A stretch of 64,000 nucleotides of DNA from assembly GCA_963677165.2 (NCBI GenBank), contig CAXXSX010000002.1:4526001-4590000 (forward strand), given 5' to 3'. The position numbers and the translations under genes were made by a program. Source of the stretch: JAFGXT01 sp963677165 (GTDB lineage: Bacteria > Verrucomicrobiota > Lentisphaeria > Victivallales > SZUA-371). Every line of letters begins with the position of its first letter. Within the stretch, counting starts at the first letter, position 1. The notes under the pieces are model-generated. The model was given only the letters and a program-made list of their open reading frames with translations, did no database searches and was not told the DNA's origin. This document shows, one piece after another, positions 8,533-18,592 of the stretch.

Positions 8533-11500
8533 TTATTTTTCCACTTGTTTTTTCGGAGTTTCGATTATTGTCTTGTTCTTGCCAAGCCAATACCATTTAC
8601 CTTCGCCGGCATTCAAGTTCATTGTTCCAGATATCTGTGGGATATGTTTGAAAGCCGGATTTGAGTGCACGGTCGCTTTTATACTATGCTTTAATGGATT
8701 ATGAGCAAAGACTCTTATTCCACCGGCGTATACTCCACCCCATTCAAGAATTACTTGTTCGTTATCGGCAACTAATGGATTGCCCAAAGTAAAGTCCGAT
8801 CGGGCAGGGGATAGAACAGTTCTGAGAATATGTCCCCGTTGTTCTGCCAGTTTAAACTTTTCATCTTGTTCTACTGCACACGTCCAGTTCGGATTCACTC
8901 CGTCCAGCCGGAACGGAAGCGGCATTATATTTTTTCTTAATATATTCACTTTCCCGCTTGCAGAGTAATTTTCCGCTTTAAGGATCGTTTCATATTTTCC
9001 TGCCAGCACGGTACCTGATTCCAACGTAACATTAATTGTCTTCAAGAAATCGTCAGCCACGTTCATTATATTTTCTGGGTTTGTAACTTTACCGGAATAG
9101 AGCATTATCAAAAATTTAAGTTTGATTTGCTCTCCTTTGTGAAAGGTACGTTTTTTAAGTTTTAACTGGAACCTTTCACGTCCGTTCCAAACATTCTGGA
9201 GATTATCTATATCAAGGGTGTATTCTGTATTGTCCAGAGGAATTATTACCATATTTGCAACATCGCTTGGCCATGCCATAACCGAACTTCCCGGCTTTAA
9301 ACATAAAGTCTTTTTCGACTTTTTCAGGGCGGCAAAATTACCGGTTACCATTTCACCTTTGGAATCAACACACGTATATTTCCATAGCGCCGGGAATGAC
9401 GGCATCAATGACATTGCCAGTACCCGTAATGACTTGATTTCTTCCGCCTTAATATTTCTTTTCGCGGTCATATCCAATTCGATAAGTGAGACGGTACTAC
9501 CATCAACAACAGGACGGTAGCTGACAATGTCCGTACTGGTTTTAAATGCATCCTGGGCCAAATCCCTGGAGTAGTTTATCAGGTTGTAGTCGCGTCCGGC
9601 GGCGACTATACGCATTTCGGATGAGGTGTGATTTTCCACGGTACCGTTGCTGAAAATTATTTCCGGGCATGGTCGTACCCTTTTGCACGGCTGGATAATT
9701 CCTGTTTCAATAATCCTCGGAACAAGGTTGCGTGAATCACGTAGAAAACCTAACTGTCCTGCGGCTTGTCCGGTATGCCAATATGAATGCTGAAGGTATA
9801 TTTCTCGCTCATCAAGAACAAATTTTGAAGGAGGGCGGGTAAAACTGCAAATAGAGTTCTGGTTGTCTCCACACATACCGCAGAGAAATTGACGATCCTG
9901 AGTCTGAAATCTTCCGGTGATAGCGCGGGTACCGTCTGCAGCCTTGATTTCAACAAGCATTTCACGCTGACCTGTGATTAATATCGCTTCAGATATTTCG
10001 GCTCTGTTGGTTCCGGGATACCAGCGTCTGACCAGCTGACCGCTTTTATACAATGATATTTCAGTGATCGGAGAAGAATGCTCCACTATTAAATTTAATG
10101 TAAGCCACGCTGAGTTTCGCAAGAGAATCCCGCCTCCAATCTCTCCGCCTGAAAGGTAATCGAAAGAGTATTGGCAACGTTTTATTTCAGGGCCATTGCT
10201 GATACTTGAGGAATAACTGAAAACAGGAAGAATATCACGATTCCAGGCAAGAATAGTATTTTGCCATGCTCCGTTTTTTGCAGCTTGATAAATATCTTTG
10301 ACTGATTTGTAATCTCCGGAAACCCTGGGATACGGACCATACCCGGAGCGTAAGAGATCTTTGTACAGTTTTTCGGAATCATCATATAATTTCCCGTAGG
10401 CACTATAATTAAAAACATCAATGCCATGCCAAAATCGTTGGAAGAACGGAGATATACCGTTATGTCCGGGATGCAGCAGAGAAGGAGCATTCTTTTTGCC
10501 GTTACTCAGCTCTCCGCCAAAAAAGCGCCAATAGAGAGAATATGGATTGGTCAATGATTTTTTATCTGGCAATGAAGTCAAAGGCTGCGTGAACACATAA
10601 GCTGAAATATCCCCTTTACATTGAGGTCTTTCTGTCATTTTATCCGCATATTTCGAGATGAAAGATATTCCTGGAAGCGCACTGAAGTCCTTATCAGAGG
10701 CCTTACGGCATTCATCTACTAATTTTTTATATTTGTCCATATCCAGTTTTTCCAGCGGATCGTTGAAAACAAGAAATGAATAACCGGCTTTTTTTGCGGC
10801 CGCAGACATTTCAGCTACACTGTTTTTGCCTGTGGTCAGGTTTGATTTTGCTCCGATTAGGCCGTTATAAAATTCAAAGTCCTTTACCTTACTCTCAATT
10901 CCGGCAGAAGGAGATTCAAATTCAGCCATAATCTTTTCCGGGGAAAGGTTATCTGCTTTGCCTTCCTCGTACAACCACAGTTCACATACTGAAGCGTACT
11001 TGCCTTTTCCTGCCGTTCCACGTTTAAATGAAACTGACAGAGTTCCATTTTTTACTGCATCCACCGGGATGTCTATTAAAGAAAAAAGAGGACCTTGACC
11101 TTTACTGAAACAAGGCATTTGCAAAGTCTCGGTTTTACTGCCCACAGAAACATTAACAGTTCTTTCGCCTTCCTTCTGATACCCCCAGGTCAATACTCCC
11201 AACTTGTATTTTTTCCCGTTTATAAGTTTATCAAATCGGTAGGTCAGAGACTTTCGGTCAAATCCGCGGCTATTGGCAGCTGTTGGATGAAAGATATCAG
11301 ACCATGCCCATCTAATCAGCCAGTTTGTATATGGAATATCCAGGTAGCCAAATTTTCTGTTTTTATTATATGGCAAATCAGACTGAGCACCACAATCAAT
11401 ATAATACTTTATTCCTGTTCCAGCCGGCTTAAATTTATCCATTGCATATTTCAGCCATTTACTCTTATCCTGGAATACCGGGATATTTCCTTTTACTTTA

Positions 11501-12420
11501 ATCACCGTTTCGACAAATTTTTTATGTTCCGGCTTTTCTTTCGGTTCCGGGGTATGGGCTGAAACATATTTAAACAAGTTTGTCATCAGCTTCAAACCAC
11601 CGTTATTCATTACAAAACCGTCACCGTGAGCCCAGTGATAAGCATCAAAGAAGAAATATCGTGATGCAGTTGTAAACACGGCCATTCTCCCTTTACCTAT
11701 ATCACGTACAGCCAGAAATGGGGGCTCCGATTTATATGTTCCTGCTTCCTTTATGTTTCTTACCAACTTATTATAAGGGTAAGTGACAGTGGTAATTTCG
11801 CCATTAACTACACTTTCCCATTCAGGAGAAATTCCCATTGTGTGGGTTCTCAAATAACTATTTGAAAAATCAATCGGCAGCCATAATTCAGAAATACCTT
11901 CAGTCACCGGATGTTTTTTTATGTTTGTAGTTTTTAGATAGCGATATCCCAGAATCCTGACCAGAGTTTTTTCCGCTGATGGGTCAAGGGGAATCTCACT
12001 CAGGAGCTTACAGCCATATTTTTCCAGAACAGGATTCAGGCGCTTAACAAAGTCTTCTCCTCCATAATAACTGGGAGCTGGAACAAGCACAAATCCACCT
12101 CCATTCTTCATGAACTTGTCCAGCGCATTTGCCAGTTGACGGTTGATCGGAACGGTACCACGATGCAATTGAGTAATCATTCCTACCACAATTTTGTATT
12201 TCATCAACTCCTTTGCCGTAACATCCTGATAGTAGTCAAAATACAGTTCGTACCCTTGCTTGCGGTATGCTTCTAAAGCCTTGGATTCAATAGAGTCGAG
12301 CCCCTGGATTTTTGTGTCTTTTGAGGCCAGACAGAGCACTGGTGTTGTTTTACCGTTCAAAACAATAAATATGTTCAAAAAAGCAATAATTAATAATAAT
12401 CTTTTCAGGTATCGGGTCAT
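8533..12420 (-). CDS. Very large secreted multidomain protein, paralogue of the adjacent 906-residue protein
   Basis: This 1295-residue protein has an N-terminal hydrophobic export signal (YLKRLLLIIAFLNIFIVLNG). Residues 27-300 form a Rossmann/flavodoxin-like region like glutamine-amidotransferase-type or ThuA-like domains (FMKNGGGFVLVPAPSYYGG; GRMAVFTTASRYFF). A beta-sandwich region follows. About 510-610 is a PHP-like segment (MSAAAKKAGYSFLVFNDP, then CRKASDKDFSALPGISF). The C-terminal half is beta-rich. Order and local motifs match the neighbouring protein (SGDDFLALPAFE, NRHFWAHTG against DRQFLCGMCG). No catalytic triad is evident. Its start overlaps the upstream stop as ATGA, so production is coupled. 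It probably acts with the GH38-like enzyme on a mannose-containing glycan, but its function is unknown. Confidence 0.8.
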   Translation of the reverse strand: MTRYLKRLLLIIAFLNIFIVLNGKTTPVLCLASKDTKIQGLDSIESKALEAYRKQGYELYFDYYQDVTAKELMKYKIVVGMITQLHRGTVPINRQLANALDKFMKNGGGFVLVPAPSYYGGEDFVKRLNPVLEKYGCKLLSEIPLDPSAEKTLVRILGYRYLKTTNIKKHPVTEGISELWLPIDFSNSYLRTHTMGISPEWESVVNGEITTVTYPYNKLVRNIKEAGTYKSEPPFLAVRDIGKGRMAVFTTASRYFFFDAYHWAHGDGFVMNNGGLKLMTNLFKYVSAHTPEPKEKPEHKKFVETVIKVKGNIPVFQDKSKWLKYAMDKFKPAGTGIKYYIDCGAQSDLPYNKNRKFGYLDIPYTNWLIRWAWSDIFHPTAANSRGFDRKSLTYRFDKLINGKKYKLGVLTWGYQKEGERTVNVSVGSKTETLQMPCFSKGQGPLFSLIDIPVDAVKNGTLSVSFKRGTAGKGKYASVCELWLYEEGKADNLSPEKIMAEFESPSAGIESKVKDFEFYNGLIGAKSNLTTGKNSVAEMSAAAKKAGYSFLVFNDPLEKLDMDKYKKLVDECRKASDKDFSALPGISFISKYADKMTERPQCKGDISAYVFTQPLTSLPDKKSLTNPYSLYWRFFGGELSNGKKNAPSLLHPGHNGISPFFQRFWHGIDVFNYSAYGKLYDDSEKLYKDLLRSGYGPYPRVSGDYKSVKDIYQAAKNGAWQNTILAWNRDILPVFSYSSSISNGPEIKRCQYSFDYLSGGEIGGGILLRNSAWLTLNLIVEHSSPITEISLYKSGQLVRRWYPGTNRAEISEAILITGQREMLVEIKAADGTRAITGRFQTQDRQFLCGMCGDNQNSICSFTRPPSKFVLDEREIYLQHSYWHTGQAAGQLGFLRDSRNLVPRIIETGIIQPCKRVRPCPEIIFSNGTVENHTSSEMRIVAAGRDYNLINYSRDLAQDAFKTSTDIVSYRPVVDGSTVSLIELDMTAKRNIKAEEIKSLRVLAMSLMPSFPALWKYTCVDSKGEMVTGNFAALKKSKKTLCLKPGSSVMAWPSDVANMVIIPLDNTEYTLDIDNLQNVWNGRERFQLKLKKRTFHKGEQIKLKFLIMLYSGKVTNPENIMNVADDFLKTINVTLESGTVLAGKYETILKAENYSASGKVNILRKNIMPLPFRLDGVNPNWTCAVEQDEKFKLAEQRGHILRTVLSPARSDFTLGNPLVADNEQVILEWGGVYAGGIRVFAHNPLKHSIKATVHSNPAFKHIPQISGTMNLNAGEGKWYWLGKNKTIIETPKKQVEK

Positions 12421-15137
12421 TTTATGAATTCCCCTGGGGTTACCGCGATAATATATTCAATATCCATTATATCTCCGGGATTAACAATTTTTTGGTCAGG
12501 TACCAGTTCAAAACTCAAAACAAACCCTGGATTATGTTTCCAGCCACGCATATAAACTTTTCCGGGACAGCTAACTGGTCTAAATAGAAAATCTCCCATT
12601 GCGTCTCTCGTTGTTCCTCCGGAACTATTCAATGGAATCTCAAATTTCAGATTGATTCTTTTCTTCAATAGTTCAACCAGTCCTCCATTATCCCATTCTT
12701 TGAGTGGGGGAATTTCCTTTGCCAGTCCGGTTTCAAGAAATTCATCAGCTGAAACAGGCCTTTCTCCTGCCTGGAATGCAATGCCATCTTTCATAAAGTT
12801 TAAGGAATGCCCCAAACTGATTGTGCCTCCCGGTGCAAACGAAAACTCCCTGAGCCATTCAATTCTCATATAGACTTTCACTTCACAGGTTTTTCCCGCC
12901 TCCCAGCGTGGAATATGATATTTGCTGTCTACACGCAGCAGTTCGCTTTTCATTATATTTCGGGTAGGCTTGATTTTATCCTGCCATAACGCTCCAGGTT
13001 GTTCCAACCATGAGCCATCTGAAAAAGAGTGTAGAATATGAAGATCCTGTGAGCATTTGCCTAGTTTTCTGCGATGGTTGTTCATAAACTCAAAGCTATC
13101 CTCTTTTGCCAGGAAAACACTGGGATGGAACGACTGCAAATTACTTACCATACTGGAAACCTCTACTCCCTGTGGCATTATATCACCCCAGTTCACTGGA
13201 GGAGCAATACGCAAATAATCCCCCCAGGCAAATCCATTGGTAACAAAACCACAAGTTTCGTATATGCAGTCTCCAACTCCGATTGAGCCATCGGGATCAG
13301 GAGTCCATACATTATGGTAATCATTCATCTGGTCTGAGCCGGTATGAGCCCAGAAGTGCCGGTTTCTTGTGTAAAGCGGATAGCTTGCGATGAGTTCGCC
13401 TCCCTTGGCATCCTTGGCGGTAAGATGGAGCCTCAAGTCATACTTCAGTTCCAGTTTAACTAGTTTAGAAAATATTTTGTTTTGAGGATTCCAGCTTTTT
13501 ATTATTTCGCAACCATCCCATAAATTAACCTCGGTAATATCCGTATCAGCCTCAAGTTCGATCTCAATCCTTGCCGTATTTCCCTCTTCCCATTCCAGCC
13601 AGTATCCTTCCCAGTCATCCAGCATAATTGTCTCTGATTCCCAGAAAAAATGCTTAATCTTAGGACCGGAACTAATAAAATTAAAATGGCGGTTTTCACG
13701 TATTCCTGCCGGTACATCTTTCAGAGATGGTGCAAGTACCCAGTTGTCGTACTTCGCATTGCCTCGATCTATCTGAAGCGCACTTAAAAATGTGCAGGAT
13801 GATATCCGGTCACGGTATACGGCTAAATCGTCTTTGGACGAGACTTCAAGTAAATTGTATCCGCCATGCCGCCAGGGAGGTATACGACATTCACTTTGTC
13901 TGGCAAAAACAGCGGAATACGAGCACAGCTTTACCAGCAGGTCTGAGAGCATATTGGAATGGGGATATGATGAACGCATTTCCGGCAGATCATCTACATT
14001 AAAAACGACGCAGTAATTGCCTTCTGCGTCAGCTTGCTCGAAAGCCGGTAAAGCCAGGAAATCATCTCCGCTGATATCTTTGCATAAAGATATCAGTTTA
14101 TGCCATTTATCCGGATCCAGCTGGTTGTAATCAAAAATAAAAATACCGACATCGTATCCTTTTTCGTTCAGTTTCTGTGAATATGTTAAATCATCACAAA
14201 CTCCGATCCAGGTCCGATACGGCTTCATCTCTTTTATCTCTGAGAGTTCTTCAGTATTCACATAACGGTAGGAATAATCCTGCTGTTTTAGCAGAGGATG
14301 TTCTTCGTGCGCTACAGTTTTACTTGAGTTATTCGTGCTTGTATAAGATAAAATCTTAATTAAAAAATCATATCCGGCATTATTGTGCTGAGTCAATATC
14401 TTATTTCTCCAGCGACGCAAGCATGCATTGGATAGCCAGAATGGTGCAGCGCCAGGGAACGCCAGTACAGAGCCTTTACCGAATTTGCGCCATGCGGCAA
14501 GTACAGGAGAACTGATGTTTTTATCTCCGCTGTTGGCATAGTGCCCATTTGGAAATGGCTTACTGACGCAAGTTGCTGACCCCTGTATAAGCGTGTTCCA
14601 ATCTTCCCCTGCAAGGCAGGTCAAATGCTGGGCTCCGTGTCCTCCGTCAACAATCAAATCAAGCTTATCATAATCAATGCCGAACGGATTGTCAGTTACC
14701 AGGTTGCAAGTAATCAGTTTACCCTCCGGCATATTGGAAAGTGCGTCATTCCTTGCCGGAGTGCTTTCCTCTAAATGGTTGAAAACAAAATGTATATCGA
14801 ATATATGTCCAAGCTCATTAAGCGTACCAATTGTTTTTCCATAACTTTCGCTGAACATTATAATCAAAGAACCGCCATTCTTTACATAAGTAGTGAGGCA
14901 AGGCAGCAGGGAACGCCAGACATGACTATCATCCTTGGGATGTCCCGGCAGAGGAGATCGTAAAACCACAACAACATCAAACATGTTGATTTCATCAGGA
15001 TCAATGTCTGTGATAAATGCTTCTACACAGTTCAGTTTGTCACAAATAAATTTATCTTTAAGCTTCCTGTCAAGCAAACGGCGAAATTGTCCGTCACCAC
15101 TTTCTGCAGCTAAAAGTAATACACTTTTATTACACAT
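12417..15137 (-). CDS. Large multidomain protein of unknown function (amidotransferase-like plus PHP-like), no signal peptide
   Basis: This 906-residue protein opens with a Rossmann-like region (KSVLLLAAESGDGQFRRLL; MFDVVVVLRSPLPGHP; YVKNGGSLIIMFSESYG) similar to ThuA/GATase-like folds. A PHP-like segment lies at about 300-380 (WIGVCDDLTYSQKLNEKGYD; CKDISGDDFLALPAFEQ). A C-terminal beta-rich half runs from about 480. It is shorter than its downstream paralogue mainly because it lacks the signal peptide and one inserted beta region, suggesting a cytoplasmic version of the same architecture. It overlaps the upstream GH38-like gene by 8 bp and the downstream gene by 4 bp. I do not recognise a named family; a hydrolase or ligand-binding role is possible. 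Confidence 0.8.
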   Translation of the reverse strand: MCNKSVLLLAAESGDGQFRRLLDRKLKDKFICDKLNCVEAFITDIDPDEINMFDVVVVLRSPLPGHPKDDSHVWRSLLPCLTTYVKNGGSLIIMFSESYGKTIGTLNELGHIFDIHFVFNHLEESTPARNDALSNMPEGKLITCNLVTDNPFGIDYDKLDLIVDGGHGAQHLTCLAGEDWNTLIQGSATCVSKPFPNGHYANSGDKNISSPVLAAWRKFGKGSVLAFPGAAPFWLSNACLRRWRNKILTQHNNAGYDFLIKILSYTSTNNSSKTVAHEEHPLLKQQDYSYRYVNTEELSEIKEMKPYRTWIGVCDDLTYSQKLNEKGYDVGIFIFDYNQLDPDKWHKLISLCKDISGDDFLALPAFEQADAEGNYCVVFNVDDLPEMRSSYPHSNMLSDLLVKLCSYSAVFARQSECRIPPWRHGGYNLLEVSSKDDLAVYRDRISSCTFLSALQIDRGNAKYDNWVLAPSLKDVPAGIRENRHFNFISSGPKIKHFFWESETIMLDDWEGYWLEWEEGNTARIEIELEADTDITEVNLWDGCEIIKSWNPQNKIFSKLVKLELKYDLRLHLTAKDAKGGELIASYPLYTRNRHFWAHTGSDQMNDYHNVWTPDPDGSIGVGDCIYETCGFVTNGFAWGDYLRIAPPVNWGDIMPQGVEVSSMVSNLQSFHPSVFLAKEDSFEFMNNHRRKLGKCSQDLHILHSFSDGSWLEQPGALWQDKIKPTRNIMKSELLRVDSKYHIPRWEAGKTCEVKVYMRIEWLREFSFAPGGTISLGHSLNFMKDGIAFQAGERPVSADEFLETGLAKEIPPLKEWDNGGLVELLKKRINLKFEIPLNSSGGTTRDAMGDFLFRPVSCPGKVYMRGWKHNPGFVLSFELVPDQKIVNPGDIMDIEYIIAVTPGEFIK

Positions 15138-17232
15138 TTATAGCAACCCTTTTTATTTGGTTCGGATTGAATCTTTCTGTATGGGAACCTAAATCCCATG
15201 ATGCAATTATACCGTCAGCCTCAAATACAATTGCTTCAATAGTGTTGTTTTTACAAGGTTTCATTGAAGAAATGACTAAGTTTTCAGGAAGTACATCAAA
15301 TGGCTTTTTAATGAGTTGTTTACTATTCCCCATCCTGAATTCCAAAGCAGCTTTATGCAGTTGGGATGGAGACAGCATATTTCCCTGAATATTAACAATA
15401 AAGGAGAATTCGTAGTCTCCGTTATCATGACAATCATGTGTTGGCGTTACAGGAAAAAATGGACTCCAGCGTCTCACAGGACTTCTCAAAACAATGGTTT
15501 CAAGTTGACCATTACGTAATGCATGTCCCGGGGAATCTGTATTAAATACCGCATAATTTCCGGCTATCGCCCAGTTTGCCACGGGGAATGCGTCTCCACA
15601 GAACGACATGGGGGCCAGGTCGTATTCTTTATGCTCTACATCCCCGAAAGCGGTTCCACACAGACATGTTTTGCTGGGGGGATTGTGCCAGCGAAGCGCA
15701 ATTTCAGTACTATTGCCCAGTAGGTTGGTATTAAGTTTAACCTGTATAAACGGCGAACGTTTATGAAATATCATTTCCAGTCGGCATTCAAGACACGCGA
15801 ATCCTGTCCACATCTCTTTGAAATCAGACTGCGACAAAAACATAGTCAAAGCAATTGTGTCGGCTCCCTGTCTCAACTGCTCAATTTTGTATGGAGCAGG
15901 AAACTCGTAGGCTTTTCCTGAGTAGTCCTCGGTCCAAAGGGTTCCGCTGTCCTCACGTAACATAATACTGCAAATACGGCCCTGAGTTTCTCCTTTATAT
16001 TTAACTTTTCCAAAATATCCTTTTGAAAATTCAAACGACCAGTCTCCGAAAGTATAAACTTCTGCGGTTATATCTTGTTCAAACCGATCTTCAACCATCT
16101 CTGGCAGTTGCTTTTTAAAAGGCAAAAGAGCAGTCTTGTCATTCGTCTTTTTTATCGCTTCATTATAGAGTTGTTGAAGCCAAACCGCGTTTTCATCAAT
16201 ATGGCAGCCACAAATAGCATCGTGAAACTGCATTACAAACAATTTTCTCCATGAATCACACAGCTCATTATAATTATCTTTTTTGCCAAATGATGCGTTA
16301 AATTCAGTTTTAACTAACTGGGATTCAAGTTTTGCAGGTAATGCCTTACTCTTTTTACGTGAAGTATAACATCCAGTAAACAACCGTGAGAAATCAGTGC
16401 TACTGTCATAGCTTGGACGATTTCTCCAGTATTTCTCATCAAGTGAGAGAAAATAGTCCAAGTAGGTAGAAAAAATATAACTGTTTCCTGTTGCTTCAGA
16501 AGCAAGTCGTAAAATCCTAGGCAAGTCGTCTACCAAATCATGCTCCTCTCCGACCATGGTATATAAAATATTTTCAGATTCGTTTGGAACCGCATTCTTG
16601 AGGCGTGCTAGCACTTTATTGCTTCGCTGTTCCATGGAGCACGGGGTATTATCATCAGGATTATCCGGATATCCCCAACCCCAATCGCCGTTGCCTTCAA
16701 AAGTTGAAACACACTTTATGGATGTCCCATCCGGGGCGATCCAGTTAAAATCTCCACTTATATTAGGCAATCCATTGTGCGGCATCCGGTCGGCTTTAAA
16801 GAACTCATACCCGGCAAGCTTCAATATCTGCGGAGTTTGTACTGGCAAACCAAACGCATCCTCGAATGCTCCGGCTTTGACTTCATAGCCAAGAAAATCT
16901 CTAAACCATGACAGTCCTGTTTCGATATTATGTACAATCGCTGTTCCTGAGGACATATTCAAATCACTAATGGATTCCTGCCCTCCTATTATTTCAAGCC
17001 TGCCACTTTTCAGAAGTTCTTTTACCAAGGAAGTATATTCACTGTTGGCTTCCAGAAACTCCCTTAAGGTGTATGCCTGACTAAAAGTCCATTTCATTTC
17101 ATTATGCAGGACCAGTTGGTTCAAAATATTGCGATATAGTTTTGCTCTCAGGTCAATATAGTGTTGAACTTCCCGGCGCCAGACAATATCATAGTGTTGT
17201 GAACACACAACGTGTATAATTTTGTTGTTCAT
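15130..17232 (-). CDS. GH38-like alpha-mannosidase
   Basis: This is a 700-residue cytosolic-looking enzyme with no signal peptide. The GH38 N-terminal metal and substrate motifs are visible: SQHYDIVW (H13, D15), GGQESISDLNMSSG (D90, N92), and EDAFGLPVQTPQIL, where D125 occupies the position of the family nucleophile Asp. The middle-domain motif QFHDAICGCHIDENAVW (about 330-350) corresponds to the family HD..G signature with its zinc-site region. The C-terminal beta domains follow. The family removes terminal alpha-mannosyl residues from glycans. It is the second gene of the operon led by the pseudopilin and overlaps the next gene by 8 bp. Substrate linkage cannot be read from sequence; the family is called with good confidence. 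Confidence 0.87.
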   Translation of the reverse strand: MNNKIIHVVCSQHYDIVWRREVQHYIDLRAKLYRNILNQLVLHNEMKWTFSQAYTLREFLEANSEYTSLVKELLKSGRLEIIGGQESISDLNMSSGTAIVHNIETGLSWFRDFLGYEVKAGAFEDAFGLPVQTPQILKLAGYEFFKADRMPHNGLPNISGDFNWIAPDGTSIKCVSTFEGNGDWGWGYPDNPDDNTPCSMEQRSNKVLARLKNAVPNESENILYTMVGEEHDLVDDLPRILRLASEATGNSYIFSTYLDYFLSLDEKYWRNRPSYDSSTDFSRLFTGCYTSRKKSKALPAKLESQLVKTEFNASFGKKDNYNELCDSWRKLFVMQFHDAICGCHIDENAVWLQQLYNEAIKKTNDKTALLPFKKQLPEMVEDRFEQDITAEVYTFGDWSFEFSKGYFGKVKYKGETQGRICSIMLREDSGTLWTEDYSGKAYEFPAPYKIEQLRQGADTIALTMFLSQSDFKEMWTGFACLECRLEMIFHKRSPFIQVKLNTNLLGNSTEIALRWHNPPSKTCLCGTAFGDVEHKEYDLAPMSFCGDAFPVANWAIAGNYAVFNTDSPGHALRNGQLETIVLRSPVRRWSPFFPVTPTHDCHDNGDYEFSFIVNIQGNMLSPSQLHKAALEFRMGNSKQLIKKPFDVLPENLVISSMKPCKNNTIEAIVFEADGIIASWDLGSHTERFNPNQIKRVAINV

Positions 17233-17280
17233 TTATAAATACTTTGTTTAATTGTGGTAAGTGAAATATATGATGTGTGA

Positions 17281-18027
17281 TTATGGACGCCACATACTTT
17301 TGGTATCTTCCCAGTTTGCTTGCATTTCAGCTATTTTCATATTGCTGGCATGTCCATCCACCCAGAAAAGATTTTTTGTATTACGATGTTTTTCTTTATT
17401 TAAAGTCCAGTCTGTCATATTGCCACTGGACACTGTACTTATCGTTTCTCCGGGGAAGTATAGGGCAGGGCGTCCACTCCAGCGAACCGCAACTCCCGGT
17501 GATTTGGATACTCCATTATCTCCGCCTAGAATTAAAGTAGAAGTGTTTTTTAGTTTTGATACTTTTGTACTCAAATCCAAATCGACCCAGCCGTTGGGAT
17601 GATAAAGGTAGATATTGATACCATAACCATAATATTGCCCTACACCTCCATATGAACCATCTATGCCCCATTTAATTGCAGGACAAAACATTGATTTGTT
17701 TATAAAATTCTCAGTGTTAAATTCTGTCCGGTTAATATCTCCTGAAAGATAACAGTTTACTAATGAATACCAGCGTTGATAAGGAGAAGACGTTCCCTGC
17801 TGCCATACTGGGAGCCAGTCGTCATTGTCACTCAGATACATGTTTATTGAGCTGGCTATAGATTTTTCATTGTTTAAGCAACTTAAGCTGTAAGCTCTTT
17901 CTCTAGCCTGGCTCAACGCAGGAAGCAGCATTCCAGCAAGAACAGCTATGATGGCTATCACTACAAGGAGTTCTATGAGTGTGAAACCTTTTTTTACCGA
18001 GCATGTTCCGCCATTTTCTTTTTTCAT
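17281..18027 (-). CDS. PulG-like pseudopilin with H-X9-DG box, first gene of GH38-like operon
   Basis: In this 248-residue protein a basic leader (MKKENGGTCSVKKG) precedes FTLIELLVVIAIIAVLAGML, the prepilin cleavage and N-methylation signature with Glu5. LLPALSQARERAYSLSCLNN continues the helix. The C-terminus has KHRNTKNLFWVDGHAS, an H-X9-DG box. It is 48 bp upstream of the GH38-like gene on the same strand and is preceded by AGAGGA as ribosome site. Its promoter region carries two operator-like palindromes. It is inner-membrane anchored or a pseudopilus subunit. The body between the two motifs differs strongly from the other three copies, as if specialised per locus. Confidence 0.9.
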   Translation of the reverse strand: MKKENGGTCSVKKGFTLIELLVVIAIIAVLAGMLLPALSQARERAYSLSCLNNEKSIASSINMYLSDNDDWLPVWQQGTSSPYQRWYSLVNCYLSGDINRTEFNTENFINKSMFCPAIKWGIDGSYGGVGQYYGYGINIYLYHPNGWVDLDLSTKVSKLKNTSTLILGGDNGVSKSPGVAVRWSGRPALYFPGETISTVSSGNMTDWTLNKEKHRNTKNLFWVDGHASNMKIAEMQANWEDTKSMWRP

Positions 18028-18072
18028 TAAACTATATCCTCTTAGTTATTTTATTTGCACTTTATATTTTAC

Positions 18073-18124
18073 TGCACAACTAATTGCGCAAACTTGTAAA
18101 AATAAATGCACAATCACTTGTGCA
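18073..18124 (-). promoter_or_regulatory. Pair of palindromic operator-like sites upstream of the GH38-like operon
   Basis: TGCACAATCACTTGTGCA (18107-18124) is a perfect 7-bp inverted repeat with a 4-bp spacer. TGCACAACTAATTGCGCA (18073-18090) is the same motif with one mismatch. The two start 34 bp apart and lie 46-97 bp upstream of the pseudopilin start codon, where the promoter should be (TAAAAT/TATAAA at about 18063-18072 on the minus strand). They are likely sites for the operon's LacI regulator. Confidence 0.55.
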
Positions 18125-18267
18125 TTATTGCAATTATACTCGTCAGGGTGGGCGTTGTCAATGTCTTTGAAAAATATTCTTTCATTTTTTTATTATTATA
18201 TTTTATTATTTTTGTAAGGCGTCACTTATTCCGGAAGATTAAATGTGACTGTTGTGCTTGGTGCATT

Positions 18268-18393
18268 TGCTGGTAGGGCTCGCTCTCCGAGCGTGCCGGG
18301 CACACCAGTGCGGCAGAGAAAACTTTAAATTCCATTGGTATTCGTCTGCCGCTGATGCGGCAGCGGCGCGCTACGGAGAGCGCGCCCTAGCAG
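18268..18393. repeat. 126-bp MITE-like element with imperfect terminal inverted repeats
   Basis: The left end GTAGGGCTCGCTCTCCGAGC and the right end (reverse complement GCTAGGGCGCGCTCTCCGTA) are about 30-bp imperfect inverted repeats. The GC-rich interior contains a further hairpin (CTGCCGCTGATGCGGCAG at about 18345-18363). It codes for nothing and is much more GC-rich than its surroundings. The rest of the intergenic region 18125-18592 shows no gene. Confidence 0.55.
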
Positions 18394-18592
18394 AAAAAGG
18401 CTTGTCATATGTCTCTACGAAAGAGTGAGATTACTTATTTTTACGGACTTCAATCTAGTGGAGACTTACTGGTAATATTACTCCAGAAGTTATTTCTTAC
18501 AGAACAGGTTGATTTTCGTTGATCTGGATAATATAATCTATATGTGTCCAGTGGGGATTGGTATTCTCCTGAGCAAGAAAGAGGATAGGTAG

